Shown here in pieces: positions 40,678 to 49,016 of a stretch of DNA of 64,000 nucleotides. Source of the DNA: Streptomyces geranii. GTDB taxonomy: Bacteria; Actinomycetota; Actinomycetes; Streptomycetales; Streptomycetaceae. Position 1 is the stretch's first letter. Every line of letters begins with the position of its first letter. The notes under the pieces were generated by a model. That model was not told the origin of the DNA. It saw only the letters and a program-made list of their open reading frames with translations, and did no database searches. Made by a program: the position numbers and the translations under genes. The stretch spans positions 31,954-95,953 of the forward strand of contig NZ_PJME01000039.1 of NCBI RefSeq assembly GCF_002954775.1, read 5' to 3'.

Positions 40678-41115
40678 GTGCTCAAGCGTGTCGTCGTCCC
40701 CGGTCTGTTCCCGCCGCCCACCTACTCCCACGCCTCCGTCGTCGAGGCGGGTACGCGGCTCGCGTTTCTCGCCGGTTCCGTGCCGCTGGACGCGGCGGGG
40801 CGGATCGTGGGCGCGGGCGATCCCGTACGCCAGGCCGAGCAGGTGATCGTCAACCTGGGCGAGCAACTGCGGGCGGTGGGCAGCGACTTCGCGCATGTCC
40901 TGGCGACCGATGTGTACGTCGTGAGCGGCGAGCCCGGGGTGCTGGCCGCCGTCTGGGAGGTCGTGGAGGCGTCCGGCCTCGCCGTCGGGCCGCATTCGTC
41001 GACCCTGCTGGGGGTGGCCTGCCTCGGCTACACGGGCCAGTTGGTGGAGATCACGGCGACTGCCGCAGTCCCGGACGTGGCGGAGGAGGAGATGGAGGAG
41101 GTGAGCCCGGAGTGA
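40678..41115 (+). CDS. RidA/YjgF-family protein lacking the canonical active-site Arg
   Basis: A 145-residue member of the RidA superfamily of small trimeric proteins that hydrolyse reactive enamines/imines. The fold signature is intact: FLAGSVPLDAAGRIVGAGD, VRQAEQVIVNLGEQLRAVGSDFAHV and LVEITATA. The usual P-A-R-[ST] segment carrying the catalytic Arg reads PHSST here, so deaminase activity is doubtful and it may belong to a Rid2/Rid3-like branch. The GTG at 40678 follows AGGAG by seven bases. An acidic C-terminal tail (AEEEMEEVSPE) is unusual. Confidence 0.88.
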   Translation: MLKRVVVPGLFPPPTYSHASVVEAGTRLAFLAGSVPLDAAGRIVGAGDPVRQAEQVIVNLGEQLRAVGSDFAHVLATDVYVVSGEPGVLAAVWEVVEASGLAVGPHSSTLLGVACLGYTGQLVEITATAAVPDVAEEEMEEVSPE

Positions 41116-41146
41116 GACACGGAACCGGTCGGTGACGGCGAACCCC

Positions 41147-41162
41147 GGTAAATCCAGGTGCG
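41147..41162 (+). repeat. Copy 2 of the shared upstream element (GGTAAATCCAGGTGCG)
   Basis: 15 of 16 bases match the copy at 40550-40565. It lies 34 bases before the GTG of the GNAT gene, in a place where a promoter is expected. Confidence 0.55.
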
Positions 41163-41195
41163 CCCGCCCCGCCGCCTCTGACAGGCTCCGCCCCC

Positions 41196-41678
41196 GTGAC
41201 CACCCCATCGCTCTCGTCCCCAGCCCCGAAGTTCACCCTCCGCCGTGCGGTACCCGGCGATGCCGGTGCCGCGGCCGATGTGCTGCTGCGGTCCAGGGCC
41301 GCCGCGCTGCCGACCGTCGCCTGGCCCCGGTCCGACGGGGAGGTCCGGGACTACTTCCGGGACGTGGTGGTGCCGCATCGCGAGACCTGGGTCGCGGAGG
41401 CGTCGGACGGGGGCGGGATCGTCGGTGTGATGGTGCTCGCCGGTGCGGAGATCTCCCAGCTGTATCTGCTGCCGGACCGGCGCGGCTGCGGCCTCGGGGA
41501 CCTCTTCGTCGCCCTCGCGAAGGAGCGCGGCCCGGGTGGGCTGAGCCTGTGGACCTTCCAGGTCAACAAGCCCGCCCACCGCTTCTACGAACGCCACGGC
41601 TTCGTCGCCGTCGAGCACACGGACGGCAGCGGGAACGAGGAGCGCGAGCCGGATGTGCGGTACGTCTGGCGGCCGTAA
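41196..41678 (+). CDS. GNAT-family N-acetyltransferase
   Basis: A 160-residue single-domain GNAT enzyme: FTLRRAVPGDAGAAADVL, WVAEASDGGGIVGVMVLAGAEISQLYLLPDRRGCGLGDLFVALAKE (acetyl-CoA pyrophosphate loop RRGCGLG) and the C-terminal VNKPAHRFYERHGFVAVEHTDG, which is the usual Asn-x-x-Ala-x-x-x-Tyr-x-x-x-Gly-Phe signature. It acetylates an unknown amine. The GTG at 41196 has no clear ribosome site. Its last codons lie in the first unit of a 27-base tandem repeat. It is convergent with the GH6 gene. Confidence 0.9.
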   Translation: MTTPSLSSPAPKFTLRRAVPGDAGAAADVLLRSRAAALPTVAWPRSDGEVRDYFRDVVVPHRETWVAEASDGGGIVGVMVLAGAEISQLYLLPDRRGCGLGDLFVALAKERGPGGLSLWTFQVNKPAHRFYERHGFVAVEHTDGSGNEEREPDVRYVWRP

Positions 41679-41763
41679 CGCGCCCCGGACGTTCGGCAGC
41701 CGTGACGCACTGCGGACGTCCGGAAGCCGGAGCCCGCTCCGGACGTCCGGCAGCCGTGACGCG
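41656..41763. repeat. Four tandem 27-base repeats at the 3' end of the GNAT gene
   Basis: Units start at 41656, 41683, 41710 and 41737, all exactly 27 bases, sharing a core like CGGACGTCCGGCAGCCG. Units 2 and 4 match at 24 of 27 bases; other pairs at about 21. Unit 1 contains the last codons and stop of the GNAT gene, so the spacer toward the GH6 gene looks like a decaying in-frame nine-codon expansion. Confidence 0.8.
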
Positions 41764-41785
41764 CCCCGGGCCCGCGACCCCGCGC

Positions 41786-42883
41786 TCACTGCCGTGCGTT
41801 GCGGGCGAGTTCGAGGGCGTACGACGGCCACCACTGACCGGCCGCCGGGCCGCCCCGGCAGGTGCCGTCGGACTCGCCGGGCCGTTTGATCCACAGGTGG
41901 GCGTCGAGTCGAGGGTGGCCGGTGACCGTCGTGGGCGGTGTCCCCAGGGCACGTCCCGGCGGATTGCACCACGACTCCGCGTCCGCCGCCGGGTCCGTAC
42001 TCGTGTAGGGGCCGTTGCCGTTGCGGCTGGTGTCCACGACGTAGTGCTTGCCACCGAGGGCCTTCGACAGGGCGTCGCCGTAGGCGGAACTCGCCTGGTC
42101 CGTCTGGAAGTTGGAGACGTTCAGGGCGAAGCCGTCGGCCTGTCCCACGCCCGCCGCGCGCAACGCCTCGACGAGCCGTGCCGGCTCCGGGATCCAGCCG
42201 GAGTTGCCCGCGTCGAGGTACACGCGCGCGTGCGGCTGCCGTTTGATCCGCTCGACGGCGTACGCGAGCAGCGCGTAGCGGTCCTTCGCCACGACCTGGG
42301 CGCAGCCCGCGACCACCTGGGCGACGGCGTCCGGTTCGACGATCACATAGGCACTCCGGTCGCCGAGTCCGGCCGCGAACTCGTCCACCCATGTGCGGTA
42401 GTTCGACGCGGTCAGGGCACCGCCGCCGGAGTACTGGCCGCAGTCCCGGCCCGGGACGTCGTACGCCACCAGCACGGCCGTCCGCCCGGCGCGCGCGGCG
42501 GTCGTGGTGACCGCCTGGACGGTGGCCCGAGGGCTCGCCCCGGTCACCCACTCGGCCTGCGGACGGCTCGCGATACGGTCCATCAGCGCGGCGTCCGCAC
42601 CCCGCCCGACGGCCCGCCACTCCAGGGCCTGCCGCGCCGCACTCGACCGGGGGTCCACCCAGAGCGGCTCGACGGCAGCTCCCTTGGCTCCACCGGCCTG
42701 CTTCCCGACACCGACGTCGGCGTCGGCACCCGTGCTCGTACCCGCGCTCGCCCTCGTCGTACGGACGTTCCCGCCCCCCAGCGCCCCCACGCAGCAGCCG
42801 CCCACGAGCAGGACGACGACGAGCCCCCTCGGCAACCACTTGGGCAAGGTGATCGATCTGGGCGTTGTGCGCGACCTGGGCAC
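41786..42883 (-). CDS. Glycoside hydrolase family 6 cellulase, probable lipoprotein
   Basis: A 365-residue GH6 (endo-beta-1,4-glucanase/cellobiohydrolase) protein. After an N-terminal helix comes a lipobox-like LLVGGCCVGA, so it is probably membrane-anchored. The catalytic domain shows VAYDVPGRDCGQYSGGGA (acid Asp), YVIVEPDAVAQV, ARVYLDAGNSGWI, DTSRNGNGPYTS, WCNPPGRALG and the C-terminal HLWIKRPGESDGTC. No carbohydrate-binding module is present. It cleaves beta-1,4-glucans, possibly in cell-surface glycan turnover. The GTG at 42883 has GGAG six bases upstream. Confidence 0.92.
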   Translation of the reverse strand: MPRSRTTPRSITLPKWLPRGLVVVLLVGGCCVGALGGGNVRTTRASAGTSTGADADVGVGKQAGGAKGAAVEPLWVDPRSSAARQALEWRAVGRGADAALMDRIASRPQAEWVTGASPRATVQAVTTTAARAGRTAVLVAYDVPGRDCGQYSGGGALTASNYRTWVDEFAAGLGDRSAYVIVEPDAVAQVVAGCAQVVAKDRYALLAYAVERIKRQPHARVYLDAGNSGWIPEPARLVEALRAAGVGQADGFALNVSNFQTDQASSAYGDALSKALGGKHYVVDTSRNGNGPYTSTDPAADAESWCNPPGRALGTPPTTVTGHPRLDAHLWIKRPGESDGTCRGGPAAGQWWPSYALELARNARQ

Positions 42884-43063
42884 CGGCGACTCCGTTCCCG
42901 CCGCCGACGAGCCACGCCCGCGACGACGATCAGACCTCCCCGGAGTCTGCGGTCACCGCCGCCCCGCACCGCGCACGGCCCCACCGAGCCGCCCCAAGAT
43001 CACCCCACCGGCGCCCACCGGCGGCCACGGACTCCCGTCGACGGCTCCCGGCAAGGCCCACCC

Positions 43064-43780
43064 TCACTCCCCCACCCGCCCCCACTCCCGCCTCTTGGGC
43101 AACGGCTTCGCGTAGCTCCCCGACCGGCTCGTCGTCAGCCCCAGCGCGACCAGCGACTCCGCCAACTTGACCGCCGCGCCCACCCCGTCGACGACCGGCA
43201 GCCCCAGCTTCTCCCCCACCGCACGCTGCAGTCCGGTCATTCCCGCGCAGCCCAGGACCAGTACCTCGGCACCGGCCGCCACCGCCCGCTCTGCCGCCGC
43301 GACGAACGCCTCCTCGGTGCGGCGGTCGTCGCCGAGGTCGAGGACGCCGAGGCCGGTGCCGACGACGGCGGCGCAGTTCCGGCCGACGCCCGCCGTGTCG
43401 AGGCTGTCCTCGATCTGGCCGCACGACCGTTCGAGCGTGGTGACGACCCCGTACCGCCGTCCCAGCAGACACGCGAGGTGCGCGGCGGCCTCGGTGATGT
43501 CGACGACGGGGACGTCCACCAACTCCCGTACACCCTCCCGCCCGTGCTCGCCGAACCCGGCCATCACGACGGCGTCGTACGGACCCTCGTAGGTCCGCAG
43601 GGTGTCGAGGACGGCGGCGGCGGAGAGGTAGCTGTCGAGCCAGCCCTCCGCCGACTCGGGCCCCCACGCGGGGGTGAGTCCACGCACGGTGGTGCCCGGG
43701 CCTGCTGCGGCCCGGGCACCTCGTACGATCTCCTCGGTCATCCCCTGCGTGGTGTTGCAGTTGGTGACGACGATCCGCAC
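43064..43780 (-). CDS. Asp/Glu/hydantoin racemase family protein
   Basis: A 238-residue protein of the aspartate/glutamate/hydantoin racemase superfamily. It begins VRIVVTNCNTTQGMTEEI and has YDAVVMAGFGEHGREGVRELVDVPVVDITEAA, RRYGVVTTLERSC (Cys 1) and VLVLGCAGMTGLQ (Cys 2), giving a two-Cys racemase layout. The GTG at 43780 follows the transporter's TGA by two bases, with GGAGGG upstream. The pairing with an NCS1 transporter points to 5-substituted hydantoin or allantoin racemisation after uptake. Confidence 0.92.
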   Translation of the reverse strand: MRIVVTNCNTTQGMTEEIVRGARAAAGPGTTVRGLTPAWGPESAEGWLDSYLSAAAVLDTLRTYEGPYDAVVMAGFGEHGREGVRELVDVPVVDITEAAAHLACLLGRRYGVVTTLERSCGQIEDSLDTAGVGRNCAAVVGTGLGVLDLGDDRRTEEAFVAAAERAVAAGAEVLVLGCAGMTGLQRAVGEKLGLPVVDGVGAAVKLAESLVALGLTTSRSGSYAKPLPKRREWGRVGE

Positions 43781-43782
43781 GC

Positions 43783-45279
43783 TCAGCCCTCCGCAGCAGC
43801 CGAAGCGGAAGCGGACGGCGTGTCCGTGGCAGCGACCGCCTCGGCCCGTTCGTCGCGGCACAGCAGCGCGTACAGGCCCGCCGCCAGCGCCGTGCCGATG
43901 AACCACGAGTACGGGGCCACGTCGCTGAAGTCCTTCACCAGGGCGAGCACCGCCGCGACGCCGGCCGCGGGCAGGAACGCCCACAGGGCCTTCGGGTTGA
44001 CGCCCTTGCGGTAGTAGTAGCGGGAGCCGGGCCGCGCGTCGAACAGTTCGTCGACGTCGATGCGGCCCTTCTTGACCCAGAAGTAATCGAGCATGATCAC
44101 ACCGAACAGCGGTCCCAGGAAGGCGCCGAGGCCGCCGAGGAAGTACTGGACGACCGTGGGGTTGGAGAAGAGGTTCCACGGGGTCACCACCAGCGCGGCG
44201 ACCGTGCTGATCATGCCGCCGACCTTGAAGGTGATCTTCTGCGGCCAGACGTTGGCCAGGTCGTACGCGGGTGAGACGAAGTTGGCGACGATGTTGACGC
44301 CCATGGTGGCGATGGCGAAGGTCAGCGCCGCCAGCACCAGCACCCAGGTGTTGCCGACCTTGGCGACCAGCTCCGCCGGGTCGGTGATGGCCTCGCCGAA
44401 CACCTCGATCGAACCGGCCGTGACGATGACCGAGACGATCACGAAGGCGGTCGAGTTGAAGGGCAGGCCCCAGAAGTTGCCGCGCTTGACGGTCCGGTAG
44501 TCGGGCGCGAAGCGGGAGAAGTCGCAGAAGTTGAGCATCAGCGTGCCGTACGTGGCGAGGATCAGCCCGATCGCGCCGAACCACTGCCGCCACTGCTCGC
44601 CGACGGAGACCGGGTTCGGGGTGGAGGTGAGCGAGATGGTCCAGCCGGCCTTGGAGAGGACCCAGACGGCGAGCGCGATCATGACCAGCCAGATCGCCGG
44701 ACCGCAGAAGTCCTGGAACTTGCGGACCGACTCCATGCCCTGGCTGATGATCAGCGCCTGGACCAGCCAGAGGGAGACGAAGGACAGCCAGCCGAGCGCG
44801 TCCAGCCCGAGGAACGAGTTGTGCGTCCACGATTCGAGGCCCGGCCAGGCCGCGAGCAGCATGACGTTGACGGCGACGGAGGCCAGGTAGGTCTGGATGC
44901 CGTACCACATGATGGCGATGACGGCCCTGATCAGCGCGGGGATGTTGGCGCCCCACACCCCGAAGCTGATCCGGCTGACGACGGGGAACGGAACGCCGTG
45001 CCGCTGGCCGATCTTCCCCATCCAGTTCATGCCGACGTAGATGATCACGAAGCCGACGAGGAGGGAGGTGAAGATCTGCCAGACGTTCATACCGAGGACC
45101 AGCAGGCCCGCCGCGAACGTGTAGTTGCCGAGGTTGTGGACGTCCGACATCCACATCGCGAAGAGGTCGAAGACCTTCCAGTTGCGCTTGCCCGCGGGCG
45201 CGAGGTCTTCGTTGGTGAGCCGGGGATCGGGGACGAATGCTGGGGTACCGGTGACTTCGGCACGATCGGCGAGGGACAC
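43783..45279 (-). CDS. NCS1-family nucleobase/hydantoin/allantoin transporter
   Basis: A 498-residue polytopic membrane protein (about twelve helices) of the nucleobase:cation symporter-1 family. Signatures are RLTNEDLAPAGKRNWKVFDL, MWMSDVHNLGNYTFAAGL, the substrate-site GQRHGVPFPVVSRISFGVWGANIPAL and LNFCDFSRFAPDYR. It probably imports allantoin, hydantoins, uracil or similar. The GTG at 45279 has GGAG five bases upstream. It is the first gene of an operon with the hydantoin racemase and is divergent from a GntR regulator across the palindrome GTTTGGTATACCAAAC. Confidence 0.94.
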   Translation of the reverse strand: MSLADRAEVTGTPAFVPDPRLTNEDLAPAGKRNWKVFDLFAMWMSDVHNLGNYTFAAGLLVLGMNVWQIFTSLLVGFVIIYVGMNWMGKIGQRHGVPFPVVSRISFGVWGANIPALIRAVIAIMWYGIQTYLASVAVNVMLLAAWPGLESWTHNSFLGLDALGWLSFVSLWLVQALIISQGMESVRKFQDFCGPAIWLVMIALAVWVLSKAGWTISLTSTPNPVSVGEQWRQWFGAIGLILATYGTLMLNFCDFSRFAPDYRTVKRGNFWGLPFNSTAFVIVSVIVTAGSIEVFGEAITDPAELVAKVGNTWVLVLAALTFAIATMGVNIVANFVSPAYDLANVWPQKITFKVGGMISTVAALVVTPWNLFSNPTVVQYFLGGLGAFLGPLFGVIMLDYFWVKKGRIDVDELFDARPGSRYYYRKGVNPKALWAFLPAAGVAAVLALVKDFSDVAPYSWFIGTALAAGLYALLCRDERAEAVAATDTPSASASAAAEG

Positions 45280-45357
45280 GGGGGCTCCATGGGCGAGGGG
45301 ACGACAAAGGGGAGCAGATCGGAGCAGAGTAGAGCAGAGAGGGAAAGCTGGCCGCGT

Positions 45358-45373
45358 GTTTGGTATACCAAAC
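45358..45373. promoter_or_regulatory. 16-bp palindromic operator GTTTGGTATACCAAAC
   Basis: A perfect palindrome of the TGGTATACCA kind recognised by FadR/VanR-type GntR regulators lies between the NCS1 gene and the GntR gene. It includes a TATACC -10-like box toward the transporter. A second perfect palindrome, TTACGG-CT-CCGTAA (45421-45434), is nearer the regulator's own start. Confidence 0.75.
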
Positions 45374-45463
45374 TGCGCACATGCTCCTCCCGTCAAGAGT
45401 CCGGACCGATGTCCGCCCCGTTACGGCTCCGTAAAACCCGCCCGGGTCGGCGAAGATGGGCCC

Positions 45464-46120
45464 ATGACGAAGATCGAACCGCTCGGAGCGGTGCGCGAGC
45501 GCGTCCTGACGGCCCTGCGGGAGGAGATCATCGCGGGCCGCCTCGGCCCCGGCGACCGGCTGGTCGAACGCGAACTGGCCGAGCGCTTCGGGGTCTCCCG
45601 GGTCCCCGTCCGCGAGGCGATCCGCGCCCTGGTCGCCGAGGGCTTCGTCCACTTCGAGACCCCGCGCCGCACGGTCGTACGCCGTCTCACCCCGACCGAC
45701 GTGGCCGAACTCTTCGAACTGCGCGAGGCGTTGGAGGTCTACGCGTCCGGCCTCGCCGCGTCCCGCGCGACCCCGGCGGACCTGGCCGAACTGGCGGAAC
45801 TCCTCGACCGGGCCGCCGCCGCGACCGCCGCCGGCGACGCGGAGACGATCACCGACATCAACACCCGCTTCCACGACCGCATCCTGGCCACCGCCGGCAA
45901 CAGCCTGCTGATCTCGGTCATGGAACCGGTCGACGGCCGACTGCGCTGGCTCACCCGCCGCAACGAGGAGTGGCCCCAACTCCTCACCGAACACCGCGAG
46001 TTGTACGAGGCGATCGCATCCGGCGACCCGGCGCGGGCCCGCGCCCACGCCCTGACCCACGTCCAGGCCAACCACCGCTCGACGGTACGGCACCTCTTCG
46101 GAACGGAAGGCGACCTGTGA
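45464..46120 (+). CDS. GntR-family (FCD/FadR-type) transcriptional regulator
   Basis: A 218-residue regulator with a winged helix-turn-helix (VRERVLTALREEIIAGRLGPGDRLVERELAERFGVSRVPVREAIRALV) and a C-terminal FCD domain with the metal-ligand-type segment ITDINTRFHDRILATAGN and EHRELYEAIASGDPARARAHALTHVQ. FCD regulators sense carboxylates or ureides. Its place opposite the NCS1/racemase operon, with the TGGTATACCA palindrome between, makes it the likely repressor. The ATG at 45464 fits the family start. Its stop overlaps the next gene's GTG. Confidence 0.94.
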   Translation: MTKIEPLGAVRERVLTALREEIIAGRLGPGDRLVERELAERFGVSRVPVREAIRALVAEGFVHFETPRRTVVRRLTPTDVAELFELREALEVYASGLAASRATPADLAELAELLDRAAAATAAGDAETITDINTRFHDRILATAGNSLLISVMEPVDGRLRWLTRRNEEWPQLLTEHRELYEAIASGDPARARAHALTHVQANHRSTVRHLFGTEGDL

Positions 46121-46539
46121 CCGCCCCCACGGTGATCGGCGCCGCCCGCAACCGCCCCTGCACCCTGATCGTCTGCCGCGGCTGCTGCTGCGGCGACCCG
46201 CGCAAGCACCCCGGCTACGACCACGACTGGCAGCTGGAACGCCTCCGCGCGGCGGCCACCGCCTCCGCCGGACGCCTCGCCGTCCGTACGTCGGACTGCC
46301 TCGGCCCCTGCGACCAGGCGAACATCATCGTCGTCCAGCCGTCGGGCGAGGGCCGCAGGCGTGGCGGCAAGGCGGTGTGGATCGGCTGGTCGATGGGCGA
46401 CGACTGCACCGAGGAGATAATCGGCTGGGCGGAGGCGGGCGGCCCGGGCATCGCCCCTCCCCCGCCCACGCTGGAACTCCAGTTCGTCCAGTCGGAGGGC
46501 GAACGCACCCGGGCCCGCACCCGCCGCAACCGCCGCTGA
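46117..46539 (+). CDS. (2Fe-2S) thioredoxin-like ferredoxin
   Basis: A 140-residue protein of the thioredoxin-like [2Fe-2S] ferredoxin family. It has CRGCCCGDPRKHPG near the start, VRTSDCLGPCDQANIIVV, and a Trp-rich strand GKAVWIGWSMGDDCTEEII. The cysteines in CRGCCC and DCLGPCD would hold the cluster. Such small proteins act as electron carriers or regulatory cofactors. The GTG overlaps the GntR stop (GTGA) behind GGAAGG, so the two genes are coupled. A C-terminal Arg-rich tail is present. Confidence 0.87.
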   Translation: MTAPTVIGAARNRPCTLIVCRGCCCGDPRKHPGYDHDWQLERLRAAATASAGRLAVRTSDCLGPCDQANIIVVQPSGEGRRRGGKAVWIGWSMGDDCTEEIIGWAEAGGPGIAPPPPTLELQFVQSEGERTRARTRRNRR

Positions 46540-46566
46540 CCGGCCGACCGACCGCTCAGCCGGTCA
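46537..46566. terminator. Bidirectional hairpin terminator formed by both stop codons
   Basis: TGACCGGC (46537-46544) pairs perfectly with GCCGGTCA (46559-46566) across a 14-base loop. The stop codon of each convergent gene is the outer base of the stem. Confidence 0.65.
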
Positions 46567-47535
46567 ACCCCGAGCCGCGTACCGATCCGTCGCCGCCACC
46601 AGCTCGTCCACCATCCCCGGCGCCCCCGCGTTGTGCCCCACCTCGTCGACGAGGATCAACTCGCTGCCGGGCCAGGCGTGATGGAGCCGCCATACCGTGC
46701 CGAGCAGGTTCCCGGGGTCGAGGCTGCCCTGGACGAGCGTGCCGGGGACGTCCTTGAGCAGATGCGCGTCACGCAGTACGACGCCGTGCGCGCCCTCGTT
46801 GCCCTCGCCCAGGAAGTGGTCGGCACCCCAGTAGTGGGTGACGGTCCGGGCGAAGCCCATGCGGAACTCCGGGTCCTCGTAGCGCGGTACGGAACGGGGC
46901 GGGGCCGGGAGCATCGCCGTCTCCCAGTCGGTCCACGCCCGCGCGGCCCGCGCCCGTACCTCGGGGTCGGGCGACTCCAGCAGCCGGTTGTAGGCGGCGG
47001 CCAGATTCCCGTCCCGCTCGCCCTCGGGCACCCCGGCGCGGAACTTCTCGAACGCCTCGGGGAACAGATTCCCCAAGCCCCTGGTCAGCAGGGCCACTTC
47101 GGCGTCGGAGCCGGTCGCGACCGCGGTGAGCACCAGCTCGGACACCACCTCCGGATGCGTCTGCGCGTACCGCAGCCCGAGCACCGACCCCCACGACACG
47201 CCCCACACCAGCCACCGCCCGATCCCCAAGTGCCGCCGCAGCAGCTCCAGATCGGCCATGACGTGGCCCGTCGTGTTGACGCTCATGTCGGTGTCGTACG
47301 CGCTCGCGCGCGGTGTCGAACGCCCGCACCCGCGCTGGTCGAGCAGCACGATCCGGTACGCGTCCGGATCGCAGTACCGCCGGAAGTTCGGGCTCGCCCC
47401 CGACCCCGGCCCGCCGTGCAGCATCACGACCGGCTTGCCCCGCGGATTCCCGCAGACCTCCCAGTAGACGCGGTTGCCGTCCCCGACGTCGAGCATGCCG
47501 TGGTCGTACGGTTCGATCTCCGGATACAGGCCCAT
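46564..47535 (-). CDS. pip: Proline iminopeptidase
   Basis: A 323-residue alpha/beta-hydrolase of the proline iminopeptidase (S33) type. Features are the oxyanion/HGGPG motif MLHGGPGSGASPNFRR, RIVLLDQRGCGRSTP, nucleophile motif WGVSWGSVLGLRYAQ (Ser 113 region), the acid Asp near VQGSLDPGN, and catalytic His in VDEVGHNAGAPGM. It releases N-terminal proline from peptides. The nucleophile elbow has GVSWGS instead of the more usual GGSWGS. The ATG at 47535 begins MGLYPEIEPYDHGMLDV, the canonical N-terminus. Confidence 0.95.
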   Translation of the reverse strand: MGLYPEIEPYDHGMLDVGDGNRVYWEVCGNPRGKPVVMLHGGPGSGASPNFRRYCDPDAYRIVLLDQRGCGRSTPRASAYDTDMSVNTTGHVMADLELLRRHLGIGRWLVWGVSWGSVLGLRYAQTHPEVVSELVLTAVATGSDAEVALLTRGLGNLFPEAFEKFRAGVPEGERDGNLAAAYNRLLESPDPEVRARAARAWTDWETAMLPAPPRSVPRYEDPEFRMGFARTVTHYWGADHFLGEGNEGAHGVVLRDAHLLKDVPGTLVQGSLDPGNLLGTVWRLHHAWPGSELILVDEVGHNAGAPGMVDELVAATDRYAARG

Positions 47536-47580
47536 CGGGGCAACCTAACGCGCGTACGTCGGTCCGGTCGCAGCAATTTC

Positions 47581-48318
47581 TCAGTGGTGCGGGAGGCCTG
47601 CGGCGGTCGCCGCGTCCCGCAGCACCTCCCGGAGCATCTCCGGCGTGAGGCGGCCGGTGAAGGTGTTGCGCTGGCTGACGTGGAAGCAGCCGAAGAGGCG
47701 CAGCCCACCGCCGAGCGTGAACCTCGCCCCATGTGCGAAGGCGGGGCGCGGACGCGGCACGCTCCAGCCGGCCGCGTGGAGGGCGGGCAGCGTGGCCTGC
47801 CAGCCGAACGCACCGAGCACGACGACCGCCCGCAGTGTCGGCCGGAGCAGCTCCAGCTCGCTCACCAGCCAGGGCCTGCACGCGTCCCGCTCCTCCGGCG
47901 TCGGCTTGTTGGCGGGCGGAGCGCAGTGCACGGGCGAGGTGATGCGTACGCCGTACAGTTCGAGCCCGTCGCCGACGCTCACCGAGGCGGCCTGCGACGC
48001 CGACCCCACCTCGTGCAGCGCCGCGTACAGCACGTCTCCGGAGCGGTCCCCGGTGAACATCCGCCCGGTCCGGTTCCCGCCATGGGCAGCGGGCGCCAGC
48101 CCGACGACCAGCAGCCGGGCATCCACCGGCCCGAACCCCGGCACCGGCCGCCCCCAGTAGTCCCAGTCGGCGAAACCGGCCCGCTTGGTACGGGCGACCT
48201 CCTCCCGCCAGTCGACCAACCGGGGGCAGCGCCTGCACCCGGCGATCCGCTCGTCGAGCCCGGTCAGCGCCGCCGACCCGGCCGACCCCGTCGGTGCGGC
48301 CGGATCACTGGTGTCCAT
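47581..48318 (-). CDS. Uracil-DNA glycosylase, family 5 (UdgB type)
   Basis: A 245-residue family-5 (UDGb) glycosylase that removes uracil, and often hypoxanthine, from DNA. Features are the iron-sulfur Cys pairs CRRCPRLVDWRE and VHCAPP...RDACRPWL, the catalytic-region GLAPAAHGGNRTGRMFTGDRSGDVL and the His loop FHVSQRNTFTGRLTPEM. Its ATG at 48318 starts 245 codons before the stop, standard length. With uvrB and ogt it makes a third repair enzyme in the window, though its promoter shows no DNA-damage motif. Confidence 0.92.
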   Translation of the reverse strand: MDTSDPAAPTGSAGSAALTGLDERIAGCRRCPRLVDWREEVARTKRAGFADWDYWGRPVPGFGPVDARLLVVGLAPAAHGGNRTGRMFTGDRSGDVLYAALHEVGSASQAASVSVGDGLELYGVRITSPVHCAPPANKPTPEERDACRPWLVSELELLRPTLRAVVVLGAFGWQATLPALHAAGWSVPRPRPAFAHGARFTLGGGLRLFGCFHVSQRNTFTGRLTPEMLREVLRDAATAAGLPHH

Positions 48319-48403
48319 GCGTCCACCGTAGAGCGGTGGACCGGGGCACCGGACCACAAAAAGCCGTCCGGTCCGCCCGACCCGGAGTACTAAGGTCGAG
48401 GGC

Positions 48404-48949
<546 letters not shown>

Positions 48950-49016
48950 CGACCGGCCGCCCCGCAGGAACCCGGCACCTCAGCGCTGCACCGCTACCGT
49001 CACCGTCGCCGAACCG

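Noticed and set aside
42504..43115. Plus-strand 203-codon frame across the GH6 start and its upstream spacer
   Set aside because: Pro/Arg/Ser-rich shadow with no motif; the region 42884-43063 appears to be non-coding leader.
43064..46093. A ~1000-codon minus-strand frame running through the racemase and into the GntR gene
   Set aside because: Only the first 238 codons at the racemase end show homology; the rest is the shadow of the NCS1 transporter and the antisense of GntR, and the GTG at 43780 has its own ribosome site.
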